DNA from: DAOMOD01 sp964526035
Lineage (GTDB): Bacteria > Pseudomonadota > Gammaproteobacteria > Xanthomonadales > BPKI01
Direction: 5' to 3'
NCBI GenBank assembly: GCA_964526035.1
Contig: CAZGKE010000044.1
Location: forward strand, 1 to 23,882
DNA: 23,882 bases
Part shown: in pieces, positions 13,882-21,368 of the stretch
Layout: each line of letters opens with the position of its first letter
Position numbering within the stretch: position 1 is the stretch's first letter
Translations under genes and position numbers: made by a program
The notes under the pieces: generated by a model
Seen by the model: the letters and a program-made list of their open reading frames with translations, nothing else
Databases searched by the model: none
Told to the model about the DNA's origin: nothing

Positions 13882-14526
13882 CTACAAGGCACGCAGCACC
13901 CCCACCGCCACGCCCTCGATGCTGAGCGGCTGGCGCGCGAGGTTGACTTCGATGGGTGAAAAATCCGGGTTGGCCGGCAGCAGGCGCACGCGACGACCGC
14001 GACGCTCGAAGCGCTTCACCGTGACCTCGTCGTCCAGTCGCGCCACCACGATCTGTCCGTGGCGCGCCTCGGACGTGCGCGCCACCGCCAGCAGGTCGCC
14101 GTCGAGGATGCCGGCGTCCTTCATGCTCAGTCCCTGCACCTTGAGCAGGTAATCCGGGCGCGGACGGAACAGGCCGGGATCGAGCGGGACATGACGCTCG
14201 ATGTTCTGCTCGGCCAGGATCGGGCTGCCGGCCGCGACGCGGCCGATCAACGGCAGGCCGGATGGCTCTAGCCCCCATTTCTCACGACCGTCCGCAGTAG
14301 GAGGGTTGTGAGAAATGGGGGCTCGTAGACGGATGCCGCGGGCGCTGCCCGGCACCAGTTCGATGGCGCCCTTGCGCGCCAGCGCCCGCAGATGCTCCTC
14401 GGCGCTGGCAGCCACGCGGAAGCCGAAGGCCGCGGCGATCTCGGCGCGCGTGGGCGGCATGCCGTCCTCGGCGATGCGCCGGCGCAGGAAAGCGAGGATC
14501 TCGGACTGGCGGGGGGTGAGTACCAT
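13882..14526 (-). CDS. lexA: LexA-type SOS repressor (LexA2-like) with repeat-encoded hinge insert
   Basis: The 214-residue protein has the LexA winged-helix DNA-binding domain (LTPRQSEILAFL, PPTRAEIAAAFGF, EEHLRALARKGAIELV; residues 3-58) and the S24 autoprotease domain. The cleavage site is A99-G100 (GRVAAGSP), the nucleophile S134 (GLSMKD) and the lysine K171 (DEVTVKRFE). Each is shifted by 15 relative to E. coli LexA (84/85, 119, 156), which locates an insertion between GIRL (64-67) and GLPLIGRV (90-97). That insert, about residues 68-86, is encoded by a perfect 16-bp-arm palindrome. Activated RecA should trigger cleavage and derepress this cassette. It is first in the lexA-imuA-imuB-dnaE2 unit; cassette-linked LexA proteins are often a second LexA that regulates mainly itself. 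The start codon lies inside the putative operator. Confidence 0.95.
   Translation of the reverse strand: MVLTPRQSEILAFLRRRIAEDGMPPTRAEIAAAFGFRVAASAEEHLRALARKGAIELVPGSARGIRLRAPISHNPPTADGREKWGLEPSGLPLIGRVAAGSPILAEQNIERHVPLDPGLFRPRPDYLLKVQGLSMKDAGILDGDLLAVARTSEARHGQIVVARLDDEVTVKRFERRGRRVRLLPANPDFSPIEVNLARQPLSIEGVAVGVLRAL
14270..14323. repeat. 54-nt palindrome inside lexA hinge
   Basis: AGCCCCCATTTCTCAC (14270-14285) is the exact reverse complement of GTGAGAAATGGGGGCT (14308-14323), with a 22-nt loop. The length, 54 nt or 18 codons, keeps the lexA frame. It is a different repeat family from those in imuB and dnaE2. Confidence 0.95.
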
Positions 14527-14543
14527 ATGAATGTATGGTACTC
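14518..14543. promoter_or_regulatory. Putative LexA operator overlapping the lexA start codon
   Basis: GAGTACCATA (14518-14527) and TATGGTACTC (14534-14543) form a perfect 10-bp inverted repeat with a 6-bp spacer. The lexA ATG (14526-14524) lies within it and the GGAG-like ribosome-binding site partly overlaps its far side. GTAC-containing half-sites are reported for LexA2-type repressors in Pseudomonas and Xanthomonas. It would let LexA repress its own operon by blocking both transcription start and early elongation. Confidence 0.72.
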
Positions 14544-14608
14544 CTGCGGCGTGGAGGATGCATCAGGCGGTGCGCCTGCGGGGTCCTTATCCTCTGCTCG
14601 TCGCTTTC

Positions 14609-14655
14609 TGCAGGAGCGCCGAAAGCCGCGACCGCGGAGATTCGCTCCTCTTCGG
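14609..14655. repeat. Degenerate GTAG-type REP-like hairpin upstream of lexA
   Basis: CTGCAGGAGCGCCGAAAGCC followed by GCGACC resembles the TGTAGGAGCGC...GCGACC core seen inside dnaE2. AGGAGCG (14612-14618) pairs with CGCTCCT (14643-14649). The similarity to the family is partial. Confidence 0.45.
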
Positions 14656-14660
14656 TAGAT

Positions 14661-14736
14661 GGAATGTCCGCCTGGCGGCGGGTCTTGTTGTGTCATCCAT
14701 GACCCTCTTCCGTCCGCCGGGAGGCAGACGAAACCT
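14661..14736. repeat. Imperfect 70-nt palindrome upstream of lexA
   Basis: GTCCGCCTGGCGGCGG (14666-14681) matches the reverse complement of CCGCCGGGAGGCAGAC (14714-14729) at 13 of 16 positions. The centre is closed by GTCAT-CC-ATGAC at 14693-14704. It lies in the 241-nt space between lexA and aat, between the aat stop and the lexA promoter region; no other gene is visible there. Confidence 0.6.
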
Positions 14737-14767
14737 GCGTCCACGACGACAACAAACAAACCACGCC

Positions 14768-15475
14768 TCACACCAGCGCGTCCGCCCGCCCAAACGGCAG
14801 CATGCCCGTCGCCAGCGGGTCGGGGTCGTCACGCACTTCGGCCAGCAACGCCAGGTAATCCCTGCGCGGGCAGGGTGCGACGCCCAGGGTTTCGATGTGC
14901 GGGTTGTGCAGCTGGCAGTCGATCAGCATGCCGCCGAGGGCGGCGAAGTTGCGACACAGGCCGAGCAGGGCCACCTTGGAGGCGTTGCTGCGCAGGCTGA
15001 ACATGGACTCGGCGCAGAACACGCGGCCGACGCCGACGCCGTAGATGCCGCCGACCAGCGAATCGTTTTCCCACACCTCCAGCGAATGGGCGATGCCGGC
15101 GCCTGCCAGCGCCAGATAGGCAGCGCGCATCTCAGCGGTGATCCAGGTGCCGTGATCGTCGCGGCGCGGGCGGGCGCAGCCGTCGATGACAGCAGCGAAG
15201 TTCCGGTCGAGGCTCAGCGTCCAGGGGCAGCGGCGCAGGAAACGAGCGAGCGAACGGCTCAGGTGGAAATCGCCGGGGCGAAGCACCCAGCGCGGATCGG
15301 GGCTCCACCACAGCAGCGGATCATCCTCGCCGAACCAGGGGAAGATGCCATGGCGATAGGCGTTGTGCAGGCGCGGCGGCGACAAGTCACCGCCCACCGC
15401 GAGCAGTCCATGCGCCGGCGCCGCATGCGCCGGCGGGAAGGGCGCGTCGGCGCGCTCAGGCAGCAGGAAAGGCAT
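14768..15475 (-). CDS. aat: Leucyl/phenylalanyl-tRNA--protein transferase
   Basis: The start at ATG 15475 gives a 235-residue protein beginning MPFLLPERADAPFPP, in line with Aat; the in-frame extension upstream lies within the neighbouring gene. Family motifs are GGDLS (28-32), YRHGIFPWF (40-48), WWSPDPRWVL (56-65), the central ESMFS region and LIDCQLHNPHIETLG near the C terminus. Aat transfers Leu or Phe from aminoacyl-tRNA to proteins with N-terminal Arg or Lys, marking them for ClpS/ClpAP degradation in the cytoplasmic N-degron pathway. It overlaps the upstream acetyltransferase-like gene by 20 nt, and its own start has only a weak ribosome-binding site, which suggests translational coupling. 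It is the last gene of the trxB operon. Confidence 0.95.
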   Translation of the reverse strand: MPFLLPERADAPFPPAHAAPAHGLLAVGGDLSPPRLHNAYRHGIFPWFGEDDPLLWWSPDPRWVLRPGDFHLSRSLARFLRRCPWTLSLDRNFAAVIDGCARPRRDDHGTWITAEMRAAYLALAGAGIAHSLEVWENDSLVGGIYGVGVGRVFCAESMFSLRSNASKVALLGLCRNFAALGGMLIDCQLHNPHIETLGVAPCPRRDYLALLAEVRDDPDPLATGMLPFGRADALV

Positions 15476-16607
15476 CACGGCGGTAGGGCGAATGCGCGTC
15501 GACTTCCTTGCGATACGCGTCGAGCCATTGGCGTTCACTGTCCAGGGCGCGGCTGATGGCGCGACGGAAATCGGGGTGGGCGATGTGGTGCCAGGAGCGT
15601 GTCATCACCGGCAGGAAGCCGCGTGCGATCTTGTGCTCGCCCTGGGCGCCGGGCTCGAACACCGCGAGGCCCTCGCAGATGGCGTAGTCGATGCCCTGGT
15701 AGTAGCAGGTCTCGAAATGCATGCCGGGCACCTCGTCGAGGCAGCCCCAGTAGCGGCCATACAGACGATCGGACGAGCGCAGCATAAGCGCGGCGGCGAC
15801 GGAAGTGCCGCGGCATTCGGCGATCACCGCCAGCACGCCGGGTCCGAGCGTGGTTCCCAGATGCCGAAAAAAATCCAGCGTAAGCGCGGGATGGTTGAAC
15901 TTCTGCTCGAAGGTGCGCCGGTACAGCCCATGCACCAGCGCCCAGTCGGTGTCGCTCATGTCATCGCCATGCACGATGCGGAAGCCGATGCCCGCTCGCG
16001 CCACGCGTTCGCGTTCCTGGCGGATGTTCTTGCGCTTCTTCGCCGACAGCGCGTCGAGGAAATCGGCGAAGTCACGGTAGCCGCGATTGCTCCAGTGGAA
16101 CTGCCAGTCGAAGCGCGGCAGCCAGTCGTCGCCCATCGCTGCGGCATCGAGATCGTCGCCAAAATTGAGATGCGCCGAGGACAGGCCCAGACGCGCACAT
16201 TCCTCGCGCAGCGCTGCGGCCAGCGCGTGGGCACGCTGCCCCGCGTCCGGGCCTGTGCCGACCAGCAGGCGCGCGCCGCCCACCGGCGTGTAGGGCACGG
16301 CAGTCAGCAGCTTTGGATAGTAGGGCAGGCCGTGACGCTCATGGGCTTCGGCCCAGCGCCAGTCGAATACGAACTCGCCGTGCGAGTTGCCTTTGAGGTA
16401 GCTAGGTGCGATGGCCACCAGTCGTGCACCTTCCCACAGCGTCACATGGTGCACTGACCAGCCGTAACGCGGCTGTAGGCAGCCATGCCGTTCCAGACCC
16501 TCGAGGAAGGCGAAACTGGTGAACGGATCCTGGTCGCGTCGCAGCGCGTCGAAGTCGGCAGGCGCGATGTCGGCCAGCCGTCCGACGATGCGCGCCTGCC
16601 AGGCCAC
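15456..16607 (-). CDS. FemAB-like GNAT-fold protein (DUF482/COG3146 family)
   Basis: This 383-residue protein matches the PF04339/COG3146 group: DPFTSFAFLEGLERHGC near residue 27, then PSYLKGNSHGEFVFDWRWAEA and YYPKLLTAVPYTPVGGARLL, and later FLDALSAKKRKNIRQER and GRYWGCLDEVPGMHFETCYYQ with GLAVFEPGAQGEHKIARGF. Members are predicted N-acyltransferases related to FemAB peptide-transfer enzymes; the substrate is not established. No signal peptide is seen, so it is probably cytoplasmic. It starts 5 nt after the trxB stop and overlaps aat, so the three genes form one transcription unit. The family call is firm and the function uncertain. Confidence 0.9.
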   Translation of the reverse strand: MAWQARIVGRLADIAPADFDALRRDQDPFTSFAFLEGLERHGCLQPRYGWSVHHVTLWEGARLVAIAPSYLKGNSHGEFVFDWRWAEAHERHGLPYYPKLLTAVPYTPVGGARLLVGTGPDAGQRAHALAAALREECARLGLSSAHLNFGDDLDAAAMGDDWLPRFDWQFHWSNRGYRDFADFLDALSAKKRKNIRQERERVARAGIGFRIVHGDDMSDTDWALVHGLYRRTFEQKFNHPALTLDFFRHLGTTLGPGVLAVIAECRGTSVAAALMLRSSDRLYGRYWGCLDEVPGMHFETCYYQGIDYAICEGLAVFEPGAQGEHKIARGFLPVMTRSWHHIAHPDFRRAISRALDSERQWLDAYRKEVDAHSPYRRDAFPAA

Positions 16608-16612
16608 CGGCG

Positions 16613-17560
16613 TCAGGCGTGGTCGAGAAACTTCTCGGCGTCCAGCGCTGCCATGCAGCCGAAGCCGGCCGAGGTCACCGCCTGACGGTAGACATGGTCG
16701 GCGACGTCGCCGGCGGCAAACACGCCGGGTACATTGGTGGCGGTGGCACCGCCGTCCAGGCCGCTCTTGATGGTGATGTAGCCGTTCTTCATGTCCAGCT
16801 GGCCTTCGAACAGGCCGGTATTCGGCGTGTGGCCAATGGCGATGAAGGCGCCGGTGACGGCGATTTCGCGAGTACTGCTGCCGTCGGTGGCGCTCAACTT
16901 GATGCCGGTGACGCCGGTTTCGTCGCCCACTACCTCATCGACCTGGTGGTTCCAGATGATGTCGATCTTGCCCGACCGCTGCTTCTCGAAAAGCTTGTCC
17001 TGCATGATCTTTTCCGCGCGCAGCTTGTCGCGGCGGTGCACCAGGGTGACCTTGCTGCAGATGTTGGACAGGTACAGCGCTTCCTCCACTGCGGTGTTGC
17101 CGCCGCCGATAACGGCCACTTCCTGATTGCGGAAAAAGAAGCCGTCGCAGGTGGCACAGGCGGACACGCCCCTGCCCATGAAGGCCTTTTCGGACGGCAG
17201 TCCCAGGTACTTGGCCGAGGCGCCGGTGGTGATGATCAGTGCATCCGCCGTGTACTCGCCGCTGTCGCCCTTGAGACGGAACGGGCGTCGCGAAAGATCG
17301 ACCTCGTTGATATGGTCGAAGATGACTTCGGTCTCGAAGCGCTCGGCGTGCTTCTGCATGCGCTCCATCAGCACCGGACCCTGCAGGCCCTCGACGTCAC
17401 CGGGCCAGTTGTCGACATCGGTGGTGGTGGTGAGCTGACCGCCGGGCTGCATGCCGGTGATCATGACCGGCTTCAGATTGGCTCGCGCGGCGTACACGGC
17501 AGCGGTGTATCCGGCCGGTCCGGAGCCAAGGATGAGCAGGCGGCTGTGCTTGGACGACAT
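16613..17560 (-). CDS. trxB: Thioredoxin-disulfide reductase
   Basis: The 315-residue flavoprotein has the FAD-binding GSGPAG (12-17), the redox-active C135-A-T-C138 followed by DGFFF, an NADPH-binding GGGNTAVEEALYL, and the C-terminal FAD motif FAAGDVADHVYRQAVTSAG. It reduces thioredoxin with NADPH in the cytoplasm and so supports ribonucleotide reductase, methionine sulfoxide reductases and disulfide control. The ATG at 17560 is preceded by AAGGA at good spacing (GAAGGATTATACATG). Length and cysteine positions fit the low-molecular-weight bacterial class. It is divergent from ald and is the first gene of the trxB-GNAT-aat operon. Confidence 0.97.
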   Translation of the reverse strand: MSSKHSRLLILGSGPAGYTAAVYAARANLKPVMITGMQPGGQLTTTTDVDNWPGDVEGLQGPVLMERMQKHAERFETEVIFDHINEVDLSRRPFRLKGDSGEYTADALIITTGASAKYLGLPSEKAFMGRGVSACATCDGFFFRNQEVAVIGGGNTAVEEALYLSNICSKVTLVHRRDKLRAEKIMQDKLFEKQRSGKIDIIWNHQVDEVVGDETGVTGIKLSATDGSSTREIAVTGAFIAIGHTPNTGLFEGQLDMKNGYITIKSGLDGGATATNVPGVFAAGDVADHVYRQAVTSAGFGCMAALDAEKFLDHA

Positions 17561-17825
17561 GTATAATCCTTCGGTTTTTTCAGGAAGTGGCGCGCAAGCG
17601 CGAATTCGACTTGCAGGCCGGCATGGGGAGGACTGCGGGATTCATATGCGCTTCGCAGGGTCAGTGCGCCTTGGCCCTTCAGCATGGGGTGCTGTCGGCG
17701 GCGATTCAAGCCCGACGCGTGGCCTCGCCAACTGTTTTTGCCCTGCGCCATGGTCCCGCAGGGAGGGTAGGGGATCCGTATAGACCCGGGTCCATGGGAC
17801 CAGCTTTCATTATTCGGAGTGATTC

Positions 17826-18884
17826 ATGCGTATCGGTATTCCCCGCGAAACCAAGACCCTGGAAGGCCGCGTGGCCCTCGTGCCGGCCGCCTGCGCCGAT
17901 CTGGTGCGCCGCGGGCACGAGGTGTGGATAGAGGCCGGCGCCGGACTGAAAAGCGGCTTTGCCGACCGGGCATTCAGCGATGTCGGTGTCAAGGTCGCGC
18001 CGGACGCGGCCGCGCTCTACGAAAAGGGCGAAATGATCGTCAAGGTCAAGGAGCCGATCAAGGGTGACCTGCAACATCTGCGCGAACACCACCTGCTGTT
18101 CTGCTATCTGCATCTGGCGGCCGAGCCGGAATTGACACAACGACTGCTGGATATCGGGCTGACCGGTGTCGCGTTCGAAACCGTCGAGCATGACAACGGC
18201 GATCTGCCGCTGCTGGCGCCGATGTCGATCATCGCCGGACGCATCGCCACCCAGGTGGGCACGCATCTGCTGCATCAGCCCATGGGCGGCAAGGGCAAGC
18301 TGCTGGGCGGTCTGCCGTCCACCGAGCGCGGCAAGGTGGTGGTGCTGGGCGCGGGTGCGGCGGGTGCCAACTCGGCGCATTTGGCGGCGGCCGGCGGCGC
18401 CAACGTGGTGGTGTTCGAGAAGCGCCAGGACCGCATGGAGCGGATGATGGCAATGGGCGCCAACGTCACTGCGCTGTACCCGTACGAGGAGTACGTGGCG
18501 CGCGAGCTGGCCCGGGCCGATCTGGTGATCGGTGCGGTGCTGGTGACCGGCGCGAGGGCGCCGCACGTGATCAGCCGGGAAATGATCAAGGCGATGGAGC
18601 CGGGCAGCGTCATCGTCGACATATCGGTCGATCAGGGCGGCTGCGTGGAAACCACCCGCCCGACCACCTGGGCCGATCCGACCTATGTCGAGGAGGGCGT
18701 CATCCACTTTGCCGTGACCAACATGCCAGGCGCCGTGCCGCAGACCTCCTCGCAGGCGATTTCGGCCGCCATCCTGCCGTGGACGCTGAAGCTCGCGTCC
18801 GGCAGCTGGCGCGATTCGCCGCCGCTGGTGCGCGGCATCAATATCGAGAAGGGCGCACTGGTCCATCCGGCACTGAAGGCCTGA
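17826..18884 (+). CDS. ald: Alanine dehydrogenase
   Basis: The 352-residue protein begins MRIGIPRETKTLEGRVAL and carries family active-site residues R15, K75 (VKVKEP) and H96 (YLHLA), with the same numbers as in the characterised Mycobacterium enzyme, plus D269 (SVDQGG). The nucleotide-binding loop GAGAAGANSAH lies at 175-185. It reversibly deaminates L-alanine to pyruvate and ammonia with NAD in the cytoplasm. A GGAG ribosome-binding site lies 7 nt before the ATG. The 265-nt region between it and trxB holds both promoters, but I could not identify convincing -35/-10 pairs; it contains a short GGGTCC-ATG-GGACC-like palindrome near 17789. The protein ends slightly earlier than many homologues of about 370 residues. 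Confidence 0.95.
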   Translation: MRIGIPRETKTLEGRVALVPAACADLVRRGHEVWIEAGAGLKSGFADRAFSDVGVKVAPDAAALYEKGEMIVKVKEPIKGDLQHLREHHLLFCYLHLAAEPELTQRLLDIGLTGVAFETVEHDNGDLPLLAPMSIIAGRIATQVGTHLLHQPMGGKGKLLGGLPSTERGKVVVLGAGAAGANSAHLAAAGGANVVVFEKRQDRMERMMAMGANVTALYPYEEYVARELARADLVIGAVLVTGARAPHVISREMIKAMEPGSVIVDISVDQGGCVETTRPTTWADPTYVEEGVIHFAVTNMPGAVPQTSSQAISAAILPWTLKLASGSWRDSPPLVRGINIEKGALVHPALKA

Positions 18885-18889
18885 AGCGC

Positions 18890-18895
18890 TATAAT
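18890..18895 (+). promoter_or_regulatory. Possible -10 element for ftsK
   Basis: A consensus TATAAT lies 5 nt after the ald stop and 38 nt before the ftsK start. No good -35 box is found at 16-18 nt upstream, so the promoter is tentative; ftsK may also be transcribed from ald. Confidence 0.3.
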
Positions 18896-18933
18896 CCAGA
18901 TACTTACATCGTAATCCTGAGGCTGTATCTAAG

Positions 18934-21240
18934 GTGGCGCGCACCCCGGTAGCTGTCCGTGTGAGCAATGATCGACTGCGCCGGCGACTGCGCGAGAGCG
19001 TCGTGATCCTGCTCCTGCCGCTGGTTCTGTACCTGCTCGCCTGCCTGGTGAGCTACCAGCCCTCGGATCCGGGCTGGTCACACGCCGGAGACGACGGCCA
19101 GGTGCGCAATTTCGGCGGCCTGGCCGGCGCCTACGTCGCCGATCTGCTGTTCTACCTGATCGGCGTGGTGGCCTATCTGCTGCCCTTGATTCTGGTGCTT
19201 GCGGTGTGGGCGGCACTCAAGCCTGGCGACCCGGAGCGTGGTTCGCCGCTGGAACCGGCGCTTCGACTGGTGGGTTTCGTCGGCTTCGTCCTCGGCACCG
19301 CAGGCCTTGCGCAGCTGCACTTCCACTCGCTCGGGGAAACGCTGCCCGGGCAGAGCGGGGGCATCCTCGGCCAGCTGGTGATCGCGGGTCTGGTCGGCGG
19401 ATTCGGGCTGCTCGGCGCTACCCTGTTCCTGATCGGTCTGTTTCTGGTGTCGATCACGCTTGCCACCGGTCTCTCCTGGTTTCGCCTGATGGATGCCGTG
19501 GGCCGTCTGGTGCTTGGGGTGTTCACCGGCAGCGGCCGCATGGTGCTGGCGCTTCGCGACTGGAGTGCCGGTCGACGCGCGCGCGGCAAACGAGAAGAGG
19601 TGCGCAAGAGCGACGACACGCGCCAGAGAAAGCGCGACCCGATCCGCATCGAGCCGCAGCTTTCGGCCGTGGAGAAGAGCGAACGGGCCGCCCGCGAGGT
19701 GCAGATCCCCCTGTTCAGCGGGCTTCCGTCCGGGGCGCTGCCACCGCTGGCGCTGCTCGATGAACCCAAACAGCGGGTCAAGGGCTATTCGCCGGAAACC
19801 CTGGAGGCCTTGTCGCGTCAGGTGGAAATGAAGCTCAAGGATTTCCGAATCGATGCCGAAGTGGTGGGCGTCTATCCGGGTCCGGTGATCACCCGTTTTG
19901 AAATGCAGCCTGCCCCGGGGATCAAGGGCAGTCAGATCAGCAATCTCGACAAGGACATCGCGCGCGGGCTTTCCGTGGTCAGCGTGCGGGTGGTGGACGT
20001 CATTCCAGGCAAGTCGGTCATCGGGCTGGAGATTCCCAACAGCCAGCGCGAGATCGTCTATCTCTCCGAAATTCTGCGCTCGCGGGAATACGACAAGGCC
20101 AACTCACCGCTGTCGCTGGCGCTAGGCAAGGACATCGGCGGCCGTCCCAGCGTGGTCGACCTGGCGCGCATGCCCCATCTGCTGGTGGCGGGCACCACCG
20201 GCTCGGGCAAGTCGGTGGCGCTGAACGCCATGGTGCTGAGTCTGCTTTACAAGGCCACCGCCCGCGAAGTGCGGATGCTGATGATCGACCCGAAGATGCT
20301 GGAGCTTTCGGTGTACGAGGGCATCCCGCATCTGCTGGCGCCGGTGGTCACCGACATGAAGGAAGCCGCCAACGCGCTGCGCTGGTGCGTGGCCGAGATG
20401 GAGCGGCGCTACCGGCTGATGGCTGCCGTCGGAGTGCGCAATCTCGGCGGCTTCAACCGCAAGGTCAAGGAAGCCGAAGACGCCGGTCAGCCCCTGCTCG
20501 ACCCGCTGTTCGTGCCCGACCCTACCGATCCCACGCGCCTGGCGGAACCCCTGGCTGCACTTCCCTACATCGTCGTCGTCATCGATGAGTTCGCCGACAT
20601 GATGATGATCGTCGGCAAGAAGGTCGAGGAGCTGATTGCGCGGCTGGCGCAGAAGGCGCGCGCCGCCGGCGTGCACCTCATCCTTGCCACGCAGCGGCCG
20701 TCGGTGGACGTCATCACCGGTCTGATCAAGGCCAATATTCCCGGGCGCATTGCATTCCAGGTGTCAAGCAAGATCGACTCGCGCACCATCCTCGACCAGA
20801 GCGGCGCCGAAACCCTGCTCGGTCATGGCGACATGCTCTACCTGCCGCCTGGTACTGCGACCCCGGAACGCGTGCACGGCGCCTTCGTCGACGACCACGA
20901 AGTGCACAAGGTGGTCGCCCACCTGCGCAAGAACCATGGAGAACCGGACTATTTCGACGGCGTGCTGGAAGAAACCCACGCCCTGGGAGACGGACAGGTG
21001 GTGGGTCCGTTCGGTCTGCCGGAGGAAGGCGAGGAGGGCGTCGACGAGCTTTACGACAAGGCTGTCTATATCGTCACCGAAACCCGCCGCGCTTCGATCT
21101 CGGGAGTGCAGCGTCGCCTGAAGATCGGTTACAACCGTGCCGCCCGTCTGATCGAGGAAATGGAGGCCGCCGGTGTGGTCAGCGCGCCCAGCCACAACGG
21201 CAACCGCGAGGTGCTGGCGCCGCCGCCGCCGAAGGGTTGA
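18934..21240 (+). CDS. ftsK: DNA translocase FtsK
   Basis: The GTG at 18934 starts a 768-residue protein. Four membrane segments occupy about residues 22-190 (the FtsK_4TM region that anchors it at the septum). A short charged linker follows, then the alpha/beta motor with Walker A GTTGSGKS (420-427), Walker B text IVVVIDEFADMM, and LATQRPSVDVITGLIKANIP. The C-terminal gamma winged-helix domain (TETRRASISGVQRRLKIGYNRAARLIEEME) should read KOPS sequences and activate XerCD at dif. The linker is much shorter than in E. coli FtsK (1329 residues), as in many other bacteria. TGAGG about 11 nt upstream is the likely ribosome-binding site. It is followed by lolA and rarA, the conserved order. Confidence 0.97.
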   Translation: MARTPVAVRVSNDRLRRRLRESVVILLLPLVLYLLACLVSYQPSDPGWSHAGDDGQVRNFGGLAGAYVADLLFYLIGVVAYLLPLILVLAVWAALKPGDPERGSPLEPALRLVGFVGFVLGTAGLAQLHFHSLGETLPGQSGGILGQLVIAGLVGGFGLLGATLFLIGLFLVSITLATGLSWFRLMDAVGRLVLGVFTGSGRMVLALRDWSAGRRARGKREEVRKSDDTRQRKRDPIRIEPQLSAVEKSERAAREVQIPLFSGLPSGALPPLALLDEPKQRVKGYSPETLEALSRQVEMKLKDFRIDAEVVGVYPGPVITRFEMQPAPGIKGSQISNLDKDIARGLSVVSVRVVDVIPGKSVIGLEIPNSQREIVYLSEILRSREYDKANSPLSLALGKDIGGRPSVVDLARMPHLLVAGTTGSGKSVALNAMVLSLLYKATAREVRMLMIDPKMLELSVYEGIPHLLAPVVTDMKEAANALRWCVAEMERRYRLMAAVGVRNLGGFNRKVKEAEDAGQPLLDPLFVPDPTDPTRLAEPLAALPYIVVVIDEFADMMMIVGKKVEELIARLAQKARAAGVHLILATQRPSVDVITGLIKANIPGRIAFQVSSKIDSRTILDQSGAETLLGHGDMLYLPPGTATPERVHGAFVDDHEVHKVVAHLRKNHGEPDYFDGVLEETHALGDGQVVGPFGLPEEGEEGVDELYDKAVYIVTETRRASISGVQRRLKIGYNRAARLIEEMEAAGVVSAPSHNGNREVLAPPPPKG

Positions 21241-21307
21241 GAGAATCGGCCGGCGTGGCAGCGGCCCGCTGCTGTGGATTGCTGCGGAATGCAGCGGCGC
21301 ACGGAGT

Positions 21308-21326
21308 AGTCGCGCTCGGAGCGACT
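21308..21326. repeat. Small hairpin between ftsK and lolA
   Basis: AGTCGC (21308-21313) and GCGACT (21321-21326) pair around a 7-nt loop, just after a GTAG-like GGAGTAG. It may be a degraded REP unit or part of the lolA leader. There is no T-run, so it is not called a terminator. Confidence 0.35.
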
Positions 21327-21368
21327 CACCGGCGACACTCATCGACCATTCATCAGCGCGATCCCAGC

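Noticed and set aside
17561..17825. Divergent trxB/ald promoters or a small gene in the intergenic region
   Set aside because: No -35/-10 pair with acceptable spacing and no credible start with ribosome-binding site and family match were found.
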